Shown piece after piece: positions 1 through 7,381 of a stretch of DNA of 12,645 nt (positions within the stretch are counted from its first letter, which is position 1; the number at the start of each line of letters is the position of its first letter). The notes below the pieces were generated by a model. The model was not told the DNA's origin. It made no database searches and was given only the letters and a program-made list of their open reading frames with translations. Source of the DNA: Aquimarina sp. GTDB lineage: Bacteria > Bacteroidota > Bacteroidia > Flavobacteriales > Flavobacteriaceae. Both the position numbers and the translations under genes were made by a program. The stretch is taken from positions 1-12,645 of the forward strand of contig JAHDEF010000030.1 of assembly GCA_020628975.1 (NCBI GenBank), given 5' to 3'.

Positions 1-2745
1 AACTACCATACGACCTAAATCGTTATTCATATGGAAATCAAATTCATCATTTCCGTTATATAAGAACCAGTTAAAACGACGCACTTTGTAAGGACAGTTG
101 TTTGCACAATAACGCGTACCCACACAACGGTTATATGCCATATGGTTTTGCCCTTGACGCCCATGCGATGAAGCCGCAACAGGACATACCGTTTCACATG
201 GCGCATGATTACAATGCTGACACATTACTGGCTGAAATGCTACCTGAGGATTTTCTGATGGATCTTCTAATTCACCAAAACCTGATAGATTATCACCAAG
301 ACCTTTAAAGCCATCTTTCTTCTCATTATCTCCTTCAAAAGTTTCTTCTGAAGAATAATATCTATCGATACGCAACCAGTGCATATCACGTGACTTACGC
401 ACTTCTGTTTTACCGACTACAGGCACATTGTTTTCAGCATGACATGCAATCACACAAGCCCCACAACCTGTACAGGCATTCAAATCTATAGATAAATTAA
501 AATGATGCCCAATAGAACGATCAAATTCAGTCCACAAATCAGCATCTGAGGATGTTACTGGAATTTCCTCATGATCTAATGATACTTTTGGAATTTCGTT
601 GTAGTAATCTTTATCTTTAGTATTAAAAATCTCTAGCGTAGTTTCCTTTACAATATCACCACGTCCCATTAATGTTTTTTGCAACTGAACACAAGCGAAC
701 TCATGCTCACCTGAAACTTTCTCAACACTAACTTTCTGAACGTCATCAAAATTTTGATACAATGCATAAGCATTTACACCAACCTGCATTTCTTCTTTAA
801 GACCAGCCTTACGACCGTAACCTAACGCTAGACCAACAGCTCCTTTAGCTTGACCTGGCTGAATATAAACTCCAATATTTTCAAGAGTTACATTGCCGAC
901 TGTAACGTTTACTACACTACCATTTAAAGCACCGTTAGCAACATTCCAGTTTTTAAGACCTAATTCTTCAGCATCTGCTTTTGAAACTAATAAATAGTTA
1001 TCCCAAGAAGTTCTAGTAATAGGATCTGGAAGCTCTTGCAACCAAGGGTTATTGGCTTGCTGACCATCACCCAAGCCTGTTTTTGTGTACAATACTAATT
1101 CTAACCCACTAGCTTTAACTGATAAATTAGAAGTATTGATATTAAAAGATGGCGAAGCATATACTTTTTCACCTGTCACAAAGAACCCATCGTGTAATGC
1201 TTGATTGAATGACTTTCCTCCTAAGATTGAAGTCGACCAAACATTTTTTATGTATTTATCAAAGGAAACATTATTTCCTAAAAGACTTAATAATGTATCT
1301 TCAAATTGGCGTGTATCGAATAACGGACGAATAGTTGGTTGCACTAAACCAAACTTGCCTTTTGTAATTTCAACATCACCCCAAGACTCTAAATAATGAG
1401 GTGTAGTTGCTACGAACTCACTTACAGAAGCAGTTTCATCGGCAGTTGAAGCAAACGAAACTACTACATCTACCTTTTTAAGACCATCAACAAATGCTTT
1501 TGCATTTGGCAAACTATAAGCAGGGTTCACCCCAACTGTAAGTAAAGCACCAACTTTACCTGCATTTATATCTCTCAATAAAACTTTAACCGCCGCTGCA
1601 TCACCTTTAAAAACTAATTTAGGTTCTGCCGGATTGAAAGCCTTACTACGCAATGTGTTATTTATAGCCAAGGCTATTGATTGCACATCTTTATCTTGTA
1701 TCCCCGTAACTACAACCGCATTGCTACCTGCTGCTTTTACTTGTGCTGCCGCATTTGACACAGCAACCTTTAATTTTTCTGACAATTGCACTGAAGCAGC
1801 CGCACCAGTTATACTAGCATATAAACCTAACAACACTTGCTTTAACTCTGAAGGAGTTGCAGGAATACGCTTATCTGCTGCAGCACCCGACAATGTTAAA
1901 TTAGATTCAAACTGAATATGACGTGACATCTTTCCGTTTTCAGGAACTCTACCTTTAGCATAAGCAGCGTCATAACCACCACCTTGCCAGTCCCCTAAGA
2001 AATCAGCACCAACACCAACAATAGTTTCAGCCTTAGCAAAGTCATAACCCGCTAAACCTCTTACTCCGTAAGCCTGCTCAAAAGCATCTAAAGCTGCTGT
2101 TTGAGATATGGTATCATAAGTAACCTGCTTTACATTAGGATACTTTGCACTAAACTCTTGAATTAATTTTTCTGTAGAAGGACTAGAAATGGTCTTGGTT
2201 AACAAAACAATTTCTCCTTTTACATTAGATAAACGTTTTGCTAAATCGGCATCAAACTGCTCCCAAGAAACTGCTTTCCCGTTAATTTGAGGAGCTTTTA
2301 ATCTTGAATTATCATATAACGAAAGAACAGAAGCGTGAACCCTAGCATTAGCACCACCAGTTGCACCGGCCAAACGGTTACTTTCTACTTTGATAGGACG
2401 ACCTTCACGAGTTTTGATTAAAATATTAGCAGTATCAAAACCATCCGCTATTGTTGTTGCATAGTAGTTAGCTACACCAGGAACAATCTGTTCTGGCTGC
2501 ACCACGTAAGGAATTGATTTCACTACAGGACCTTCACATGCTGCCAGTGTAGCCGCAGCAGTACTGAATCCGATATATTTTAAGAAATCTCTACGTGATG
2601 TTGACGAATTGTCTAGCGAAGACTCATCTTCCAAAAATCCTTCAACAGGAATATCTTCAGAAAATTCGTTTTGCTTTAGCGTCTCAACAACAGAGCTATC
2701 TTTTAGCTCCTCAACACTTTTCCAGTATTTCTTGTTTGATGACAT
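1..2745 (-). CDS. actB: Alternative complex III subunit ActB (Fe-S / molybdopterin oxidoreductase-like), C-terminus cut by window edge
   Basis: Large periplasmic subunit of alternative complex III, the quinol:cytochrome c/oxidase oxidoreductase that replaces bc1 in many Bacteroidota. The frame is open for 915 codons from an ATG at 2745 to the left edge, so roughly the last 100 residues are probably missing. Residues 1-50 form the extended N-terminus typical of this family (KKYWKSVEEL). A Tat motif SRRDFLK follows (R51, R52), then a lipobox-like LAAC with C70, suggesting a lipid anchor. Residues about 75-740 are the molybdopterin-oxidoreductase-like domain, which in this complex is known to lack the Mo cofactor. 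The ferredoxin-like end has C758-x2-C761-x2-C764-x3-C768, then C842-x2-C845-x4-C850-x3-C854 and C874-x5-C880-x3-C884, enough for several clusters. It starts 53 bp after actA on the same strand, so they are probably co-transcribed. No frameshift was seen in the parts I translated. Confidence 0.96.
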   Translation of the reverse strand, partial: MSSNKKYWKSVEELKDSSVVETLKQNEFSEDIPVEGFLEDESSLDNSSTSRRDFLKYIGFSTAAATLAACEGPVVKSIPYVVQPEQIVPGVANYYATTIADGFDTANILIKTREGRPIKVESNRLAGATGGANARVHASVLSLYDNSRLKAPQINGKAVSWEQFDADLAKRLSNVKGEIVLLTKTISSPSTEKLIQEFSAKYPNVKQVTYDTISQTAALDAFEQAYGVRGLAGYDFAKAETIVGVGADFLGDWQGGGYDAAYAKGRVPENGKMSRHIQFESNLTLSGAAADKRIPATPSELKQVLLGLYASITGAAASVQLSEKLKVAVSNAAAQVKAAGSNAVVVTGIQDKDVQSIALAINNTLRSKAFNPAEPKLVFKGDAAAVKVLLRDINAGKVGALLTVGVNPAYSLPNAKAFVDGLKKVDVVVSFASTADETASVSEFVATTPHYLESWGDVEITKGKFGLVQPTIRPLFDTRQFEDTLLSLLGNNVSFDKYIKNVWSTSILGGKSFNQALHDGFFVTGEKVYASPSFNINTSNLSVKASGLELVLYTKTGLGDGQQANNPWLQELPDPITRTSWDNYLLVSKADAEELGLKNWNVANGALNGSVVNVTVGNVTLENIGVYIQPGQAKGAVGLALGYGRKAGLKEEMQVGVNAYALYQNFDDVQKVSVEKVSGEHEFACVQLQKTLMGRGDIVKETTLEIFNTKDKDYYNEIPKVSLDHEEIPVTSSDADLWTEFDRSIGHHFNLSIDLNACTGCGACVIACHAENNVPVVGKTEVRKSRDMHWLRIDRYYSSEETFEGDNEKKDGFKGLGDNLSGFGELEDPSENPQVAFQPVMCQHCNHAPCETVCPVAASSHGRQGQNHMAYNRCVGTRYCANNCPYKVRRFNWFLYNGNDEFDFHMNNDLGRMVV

Positions 2746-2798
2746 ATATAAAACTTGTTTGCTTCTTAATGATAAATTTAAAACCTAAATCAACGTGA

Positions 2799-4100
2799 TT
2801 AGTAGTGACACTTTCCACATTCTAACCCACCCATTTGAGCAGCCGTTAATTTGTCAACACCATACTTTTTAGATAATTCATCATGAATTTTCTCGTAGTA
2901 TTCGTTCCCTTGAACTTTCACATTTGTTTCTCTGTGACAGTTTATACACCAACCCATAGTTAATGGAGCATGCTGATACATAATTTCCATTTCCTCCACA
3001 GGTCCGTGACATTTCTGACATTGAATCCCTGCCACCATTACGTGTTGCGAGTGATTGAAGTATGCAAAATCTGGTAAATTATGAATTCTAACCCACTTTA
3101 CCGGCTCTTCCTTACCTGTAAACGCTTGTTTTGACTCATCCCAACCAGTTGCTTTATACAATTTTTGAATTTCTTTATTGTAATCAACACCATACTGCTC
3201 TAATCCTTCCGCTTGCGTTTCATCAGCTACTTGAGCTATTTGCTTGTGACAGTTCATACACACATTTAACGAAGGAATTCCCGAATGCTTAGAAACTCTT
3301 GCAGATGAATGACAATACTTACATTCAATTTTGTTTTCCCCAGCGTGAATTCTATGCGAGTAATGAATTGGCTGCACTGGCTTATACCCCTGATCAACCC
3401 CAACCTGCATAAGGAAACCATATACAAAGTAAGCACTCAACAATAATAAAAACACTACCGAAACCAATACTAAGAATTGATTTTCAATAAACGCTTTCCA
3501 GATAGGCTTTTGCTCTTCTTTAACAGGTATAGCAACTCCATTTTTTTCAGCAAAACTTTTTAATGTTTTGTTTACTAAAAACAACACTACCACTAATACC
3601 ACTAACACTAACACTAATAAACCTAAAATCAAGTTTTGCGTCATACTTGAACCTCCACCCGAAGCTGTTGCTCCTGCCGCTGCAGTAGCTGCTGCCTTTG
3701 GAGCTTCTTTCTTAGGTTCCATTACATAAGCAATGATGTTATCAATATCAGCATTTGATAATTGAGGAAAAGCATTCATCGCAACCTTGTTGTACTCCTC
3801 GTAAATAGCCACAGCTTCTGCATCACCAGATGCAATTAACGCTGAACTATTTTTTATCCATTTGTACAACCACTCCATACTGTGACGCTCTGTCACACCA
3901 TACAAAGCAGGACCCGTTGCTTTCTTGTACCTCTTATGACATGCTGCACAAAGTGAGTTAAATAACTCTTTACCCTTTACTGCATCTGCACCTTCTGGAA
4001 CCTCTTGCCCGTAAGAAACGATTGGAGCCAAACTCAACAGGAATGTTACGACCAGTAAGGTTAGTTTTTGGATAAGACTTCCGTTTGCCACTTTTTTCAT
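2799..4100 (-). CDS. actA: Alternative complex III subunit ActA, multiheme cytochrome c with six CxxCH motifs
   Basis: Electron-transfer cytochrome of alternative complex III, 433 aa. Residues 1-31 look like a signal peptide. A single-heme cytochrome c domain follows, with CAACH at 51-55 and M108 as the likely sixth heme ligand. After an Ala/Gly-rich linker (133-151) there are two hydrophobic segments at about 155-176 and 206-231. The C-terminal multiheme domain has five CxxCH motifs, at 260, 281, 361, 385 and 428, the last ending three residues before the C-terminus. The pentaheme part is classical ActA; the N-terminal monoheme part looks like a fused extra domain, which may be normal in this lineage. 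The ATG at 4100 gives an intact signal peptide; no Shine-Dalgarno sequence is visible. It is the first gene of the act operon, with actB next. A -7 element (4183-4190) and a palindrome (4200-4217) lie upstream. Confidence 0.96.
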   Translation of the reverse strand: MKKVANGSLIQKLTLLVVTFLLSLAPIVSYGQEVPEGADAVKGKELFNSLCAACHKRYKKATGPALYGVTERHSMEWLYKWIKNSSALIASGDAEAVAIYEEYNKVAMNAFPQLSNADIDNIIAYVMEPKKEAPKAAATAAAGATASGGGSSMTQNLILGLLVLVLVVLVVVLFLVNKTLKSFAEKNGVAIPVKEEQKPIWKAFIENQFLVLVSVVFLLLLSAYFVYGFLMQVGVDQGYKPVQPIHYSHRIHAGENKIECKYCHSSARVSKHSGIPSLNVCMNCHKQIAQVADETQAEGLEQYGVDYNKEIQKLYKATGWDESKQAFTGKEEPVKWVRIHNLPDFAYFNHSQHVMVAGIQCQKCHGPVEEMEIMYQHAPLTMGWCINCHRETNVKVQGNEYYEKIHDELSKKYGVDKLTAAQMGGLECGKCHY

Positions 4101-4182
4101 AGATTATTAGTAGAATTTCAAACTATACATTCTGCGAGTACCGTTTTATTTCTACAATAAATACAGCTTTCAAAATGCTTGA

Positions 4183-4190
4183 CAAAAGTA
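4183..4190 (-). promoter_or_regulatory. Putative -7 element of the act operon promoter
   Basis: On the minus strand this reads TACTTTTG, a match to the Bacteroidota -7 consensus TAnnTTTG. Transcription would start near 4177, giving a leader of about 77 nt before actA. No TTTG-type -33 element is seen; a palindrome (4200-4217) occupies that place. A second, poorer candidate (TATAGTTTG, with one extra base) lies closer to the gene at 4119-4127. The TSS is inferred, not seen. Confidence 0.45.
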
Positions 4191-4199
4191 CTACATAAA

Positions 4200-4217
4200 G
4201 TCATTTTGCGAAATGAC
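4200..4217. repeat. Palindrome GTCATTT-TGCG-AAATGAC upstream of actA, possible operator
   Basis: Perfect 7-bp arms (4200-4206 and 4211-4217) around a 4-base centre; two further A-T pairs follow after one mismatch. The centre is about 31 bp upstream of the inferred actA start of transcription, replacing the -33 element. It is not followed by a T-tract on either strand, so an operator is more likely than a terminator. The regulator is unknown. Confidence 0.5.
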
Positions 4218-4251
4218 CTTGAAGCCTTAAAACTAATTTATAAATATTCTA

Positions 4252-4267
4252 AATAATCAGCATTATT
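4252..4267. repeat. AT-rich palindrome AATAAT-CAGC-ATTATT upstream of the SPOR gene
   Basis: Perfect 6-bp arms around CAGC, centred about 40 bp upstream of the inferred start of transcription of the plus-strand SPOR gene. It could be an operator half of the divergent region, but with this base composition chance is a real alternative. Confidence 0.3.
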
Positions 4268-4285
4268 AGTTTTTTACAAATACTT

Positions 4286-4293
4286 TACCTTTG
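4286..4293 (+). promoter_or_regulatory. -7 promoter element (TACCTTTG) of the SPOR-domain gene
   Basis: Exact TAnnTTTG match ending 11 bases before the first ATG of the gene. No good -33 TTTG is present (TTAG at 4266-4269 is the nearest). With initiation usually 4-7 bases after this element, the 5' leader would be only a few bases. Confidence 0.6.
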
Positions 4294-4304
4294 CTTTAAA
4301 ATAA

Positions 4305-4679
4305 ATGATGATGCGAAAATTTCTTTTGGGCTTATTTTTTTTGATGTCTGTAAGCAATGCTATTTCTCAAAACAAAACTGCTGATGCTCATATCGAGGTA
4401 TCCGATGCTATCGAAAAAATTACACAAACCAAATTTCATATTGATAACAACAACTCATATAAAATTCAGTTATTCTACGGTAATTTGAATGAAGCACATA
4501 AAGTACTTGCAAAATTCAAAACCACCTACGGAAATACCTGGAGTAGTAAAATCAAATTTGAAACTCCAAACTATAAGGTTTGGATAGGGAATTACAGGAA
4601 TCGTCTTGAAGCCGATAGAGCTTTAATGCGTATTCAGAAGAAATTTCCAAGCGCATTTATTTTCAAACCCAAAAAATAA
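4305..4679 (+). CDS. Small exported SPOR-domain protein
   Basis: A 124-residue protein (fewer if a later ATG is used). The first 21 or so residues are a signal peptide (hydrophobic stretch, then SNAISQ). After a spacer of about 30 residues comes a SPOR domain at about 52-122: YKIQLFYG, an alpha segment, then YKVWIGNYRNRLEADRALMR, which matches the beta-alpha-beta repeats of the family. SPOR domains bind denuded glycan strands of peptidoglycan at division sites and in the sacculus, so a periplasmic or outer-membrane-facing wall-binding role is likely; the specific function is unknown. Three consecutive ATG codons (4305, 4308, 4311) open the frame, and there is no Shine-Dalgarno sequence. The gene is divergent from the act operon and has its own -7 element. 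It ends 150 bp from the convergent DUF3078 gene. Confidence 0.85.
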   Translation: MMMRKFLLGLFFLMSVSNAISQNKTADAHIEVSDAIEKITQTKFHIDNNNSYKIQLFYGNLNEAHKVLAKFKTTYGNTWSSKIKFETPNYKVWIGNYRNRLEADRALMRIQKKFPSAFIFKPKK

Positions 4680-4725
4680 TATTCCATAAGGAATCAGGAG
4701 TTTGCCTAAAAAGCAATATCAACGA

Positions 4726-4748
4726 AGGCTGAGCGATAGTCGAAGCCT
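4726..4748. repeat. REP-like imperfect palindrome with tandem GA mismatches
   Basis: AGGCT (4726-4730) pairs with AGCCT (4744-4748). Just inside both arms is GA (4731-4732 and 4742-4743), giving tandem G.A oppositions, then one G-C pair and a 7-base loop. It resembles the CTGAGCnnnAGTCGAAG intergenic palindromes scattered through many Bacteroidota and other genomes. It lies in the 150-bp gap between two convergent genes, where it could also act as a weak bidirectional terminator. Apart from this and a weak inverted repeat (4770-4776 / 4791-4797) nothing else is seen in the gap. Confidence 0.5.
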
Positions 4749-4829
4749 GTTAATAAACTGACAATCTATCCATATAATGCTTTCGTTTAATGTATGGTTG
4801 CAACATTCTTGACTTCTCAGACAGCCTCA

Positions 4830-5780
4830 TTAAAAACCATAGGTGACCCCTAACCCAAAACTTTCACGTACCTGAAATGCTTTGGTTGTATTATCGTCAT
4901 AAATGGTTTGGAAAGTGAAATTTGAAGTAATGTATTTGTTAATGCGGACTACTAAATTGGTCAAATAATCTAAATCTACATTTTCGGCATCTTCCAAATA
5001 ATTGGAATATAAACGAAGTATATTTTCCCATGTAACCCTATCAAAAATCTTAAATTTGGCGTAACCCTGAGCCGAAGCTCCTATTTCATAACGAAAAGTA
5101 TCGCCTTGGTCAACTCCAAAACTTTCAGATGCATCCGTAAATTTTGATTTAACAAATATCATTTTTGAAGAAGCTGGCGCTATATTGAATTTGAAATTTC
5201 CTTTATCGCTTTTTTTCCAAGACATACCAGGACCAAATTCAAGATAAGCTGGAGAGAAAAAATCGGAATTCTTATCACCTTCCACAACGAAAGTTTTAGT
5301 TACTGGGGCAGATGCCCCTGCGGGAGTAAATCTTACGGTTTGCCGCAAACCTTCGCGACCCGATGAAAATTGGGTTCTTAAATTCGTGAAAAAAGAATAA
5401 TCCCAATTTTCTGAGGCTCTTAAACCTACTAGGGTGTTATATTCTAACTGATCGTTTGTTTTTTGAAAGTCTTCATCCGTTATTTTAGCTACTCCGTAAG
5501 CTGCAATAATTTTATTATCCCATCGCCATTGTGCGTTGTCAAAATTTGCTTCAAAACTGCCATTTAAATCAAAAGATAGACTATTGACCCCACCTGTAGC
5601 GAAATCTTTATTAAATGCCGCTTGATTGAATAATAATGTACTTTTTCCTTTTATAAACCAAGTCTTCAAAGAATCAGGAACTGGTTGTTTTTGTGTTTTT
5701 TCACTTTCTTGAGCCATACAGCAAAATCCAGCCAAAATAAACACTAATAACAAACGCACACGCATACCTAATTTTTGCAT
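4830..5780 (-). CDS. DUF3078 family predicted outer-membrane beta-barrel protein (second copy)
   Basis: A 316-residue exported protein. Signal peptide of about 24 residues (hydrophobic 9-19, then CCMAQ); the C20/C21 context (GFCC) is a poor lipobox, so signal peptidase I is more likely. The mature part has the family motif FNQAAFN at 51-57 followed by a GG-x-NS stretch. It continues with alternating aromatic strands and ends in YGF, with the C-terminal Phe expected of an outer-membrane barrel. It aligns over nearly its full length with the neighbour at 5860-6756, with about half the positions identical by eye, so the two are tandem paralogues; this copy has a longer insert around the GREGLRQTVRF stretch. 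A TTG codon at 5783 is in frame, but the ATG at 5780 is preferred. A strong terminator lies between this gene and its upstream neighbour. Function unknown. Confidence 0.85.
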   Translation of the reverse strand: MQKLGMRVRLLLVFILAGFCCMAQESEKTQKQPVPDSLKTWFIKGKSTLLFNQAAFNKDFATGGVNSLSFDLNGSFEANFDNAQWRWDNKIIAAYGVAKITDEDFQKTNDQLEYNTLVGLRASENWDYSFFTNLRTQFSSGREGLRQTVRFTPAGASAPVTKTFVVEGDKNSDFFSPAYLEFGPGMSWKKSDKGNFKFNIAPASSKMIFVKSKFTDASESFGVDQGDTFRYEIGASAQGYAKFKIFDRVTWENILRLYSNYLEDAENVDLDYLTNLVVRINKYITSNFTFQTIYDDNTTKAFQVRESFGLGVTYGF

Positions 5781-5803
5781 CAAATTAACAAAAATTATAC
5801 CAT

Positions 5804-5826
5804 AAAAAAAGCCACCTATCGGTGGC
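5804..5826 (-). terminator. Rho-independent terminator after the first DUF3078 gene
   Basis: Read on the minus strand: GCCACC, loop GATA, GGTGGC, then seven T. The stem is 6 bp, five of them G-C. It follows the stop codon at 5860 by about 34 bp and should end the transcript of the suf cluster. The opposite strand has only a short T run (CTTTG), so the terminator is essentially one-directional. Confidence 0.88.
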
Positions 5827-5859
5827 CTTTGTACTTTATGTATTTAATCTTTCTAAAAA

Positions 5860-6756
5860 TTAGAATCCGTAATTTAAACCAACACCAAATGTTTCTCTAA
5901 TCTGGAAAGCACCGGTAGCATTATCATCATAAATGGCTTGAAAAGTTAAATTAGCAGAAATGTATTTATTTACTTTCATCACTAAATTCATTGTGTAGTC
6001 AATATCTACATTACCTACATCTTCTAAATAGTTTGAATACAATGCTAAAATATTTTCCATAGAAATATTCTCCATTAAGTTTGTTTTTAAATACCCTTGT
6101 AGTGAAGCACCAAATTCGAAACGTGAAGTATCATTTGCATCGACTCCAAAATATCCACCAGCATCATTGAATGCTTGTTCTTCAGCTGCATCAACTCTAG
6201 TGAATTCTTTAGCAACAAAAATTAATCTTGAAGTTGCAGGAGCTATATTAAATTTAAAATTATCGCTCTTTTTCCACAACATACCAGGACCAAATTGAAG
6301 ATACGCTGGTGATAAAAACTCTGAATTTTTAATTTCTTGCGTCAAAGGATCTTCGAAACCATCAGCAAATTGTGTTCTGAAATTTGCAAAGAAAGAGTAA
6401 CTCCAGTATCCAGCAGCTTTTTTTCCTACTAAGGAATTCAATTCTAAACGGTCATTTGTTTTCTGCGTATCGCCTTCGTCTATTCTTGCTAAACCGTAAG
6501 ATCCTAAGAATTTGTTATCCCAAGTCCAGTCATCCTTTTTATAATTGATATCGTAACTTAAATTGATATCTAATGCAATACTATTGATACCTCCAATAGC
6601 CCAGTCATTATTAAATGCCGCTTGATTAAATAATACAGAAGCATTTCCTTGGCGTGTCCAAGGTCCTTTTTCTACCTCTTCTTTTTTCTCTTCTTCTTGC
6701 GCAAAAGTCAAACTTGTTGCTAATAACGCCACTAAAGTGATCGCAATCTTTTTCAT
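5860..6756 (-). CDS. DUF3078 family predicted outer-membrane beta-barrel protein (first copy)
   Basis: A 298-residue exported protein: signal peptide 1-19 (MKKIAITLV...TFAQ), then a very acidic/lysine stretch (EEEKKEEVEK, 21-30), then the barrel. Family signatures are FNQAAFN at 43-49 followed by GGINS, a WDNK segment, a SPAYL-x-FGPGM segment, and a final NYGF ending in Phe. DUF3078 proteins are typical of Bacteroidota and often lie next to suf genes; no biochemical role is established that I know of. The ATG at 6756 gives a clean signal peptide. A -7 element (6780-6787) lies just upstream, so this gene may be transcribed both from the suf cluster and from its own promoter. The terminator at 5804-5826 follows it. 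Confidence 0.87.
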   Translation of the reverse strand: MKKIAITLVALLATSLTFAQEEEKKEEVEKGPWTRQGNASVLFNQAAFNNDWAIGGINSIALDINLSYDINYKKDDWTWDNKFLGSYGLARIDEGDTQKTNDRLELNSLVGKKAAGYWSYSFFANFRTQFADGFEDPLTQEIKNSEFLSPAYLQFGPGMLWKKSDNFKFNIAPATSRLIFVAKEFTRVDAAEEQAFNDAGGYFGVDANDTSRFEFGASLQGYLKTNLMENISMENILALYSNYLEDVGNVDIDYTMNLVMKVNKYISANLTFQAIYDDNATGAFQIRETFGVGLNYGF

Positions 6757-6779
6757 AATAGATGTTTATTTTGACGCTG

Positions 6780-6787
6780 CAAATATA
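6780..6787 (-). promoter_or_regulatory. -7 promoter element (TATATTTG) before the first DUF3078 gene
   Basis: Exact TAnnTTTG on the minus strand, 23 bases before the ATG at 6756. The inferred leader is about 17 nt. No clear -33 TTTG at the usual spacing. It suggests that the barrel gene can be expressed apart from the suf genes upstream. Confidence 0.5.
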
Positions 6788-6867
6788 AACAAGGAAAAAG
6801 GTATTAATAAGATGAAATAGTAAAGCGACAAAAAAATCGACCAAATACCATTTGTTCTGCTAAAAGA

Positions 6868-7368
6868 CTATTTTCTTTTATAAAGTGGGACTGAAGAACA
6901 GGCTTCGCCATACATAATGCTTTTGGCGTAAGGCTGTATTTTTTGAATTAAGCTGATATAAGCATTTTCAGGAACGGGCTTATTTGAACAACCTTTCACA
7001 ATTACAGGCTTGTCTTGATATATTGAAAAATCTATTTGTTCGAGGGCTTCTTGATACAAGATCTCTTCTAAATCTTTTGAAGAACCAACTATTACTTTTT
7101 TAGCATACGGTGTAAGCACTGTGGTAAGTAACATGTATGCCCAACCTGGAATTATAGCATCGGTACTACAATGCAACATCACATATTGGTCTTGATATTG
7201 GGACCAATCGTAATTTCTAACATGATCTCTAAAATCTTTCTCGCGTAACAACAAACCTTCAAAAAGCCAATCTTTAATATCAAAAACAGTTCGTAATCCG
7301 ACCTGATACCAATCTTCAAGATCAATGGTAATTAATTTGCTATTCGCTACTCGATTTACTATTTCCAT
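6868..7368 (-). CDS. DUF2480 family protein, cytoplasmic, SUF-linked, internally duplicated
   Basis: A 166-residue soluble protein with no signal peptide or membrane segment. The start (EIVNRVANS...ITIDLEDWY) and the WLF...LREKDFRDHVRNYDWSQYQ stretch match the DUF2480 family of Bacteroidota, whose function is not known to me. The two following parts are copies of one pattern: V-x3-C-S at 63-68, AY at 77-78, PYAK at 87-90, G95; and V-x3-G-C-S at 122-128, AY at 136-137, PYAK at 146-149, G154. The spacing is the same except for one residue. Cysteines are C67, C127 and C157, each followed by Ser. The gene sits between the DUF59 SUF protein and a DUF3078 barrel on the same strand, which points to a role linked to Fe-S or sulfur metabolism, but this is inference from context. 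Start: ATG at 7368. Confidence 0.88.
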   Translation of the reverse strand: MEIVNRVANSKLITIDLEDWYQVGLRTVFDIKDWLFEGLLLREKDFRDHVRNYDWSQYQDQYVMLHCSTDAIIPGWAYMLLTTVLTPYAKKVIVGSSKDLEEILYQEALEQIDFSIYQDKPVIVKGCSNKPVPENAYISLIQKIQPYAKSIMYGEACSSVPLYKRK

Positions 7369-7381
7369 TACTTTTCAGTAT

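Noticed and set aside
102..1915. Plus-strand open frames at 102-308, 1205-1396 and 1634-1915
   Set aside because: They lie opposite the continuous, well-recognised actB frame and have no promoter or family signature.
2595..2798. Plus-strand open frame opposite the actB start
   Set aside because: Overlaps the Tat-signal coding region of actB and the short actA-actB gap; no recognisable protein.
4681..4694. ATTCC-ATAA-GGAAT as a terminator of the SPOR gene
   Set aside because: Only a 5-bp stem with two G-C pairs and no T-tract; too weak to call.
5781..5783. TTG start for the second DUF3078 protein
   Set aside because: It adds a single residue before an ATG at 5780 that gives the same signal peptide; ATG is preferred.
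6626..6844. Minus-strand 72-codon frame overlapping the start of the first DUF3078 gene
   Set aside because: It covers the signal-peptide region in another frame and spans the -7 element; the sequence looks like noise.
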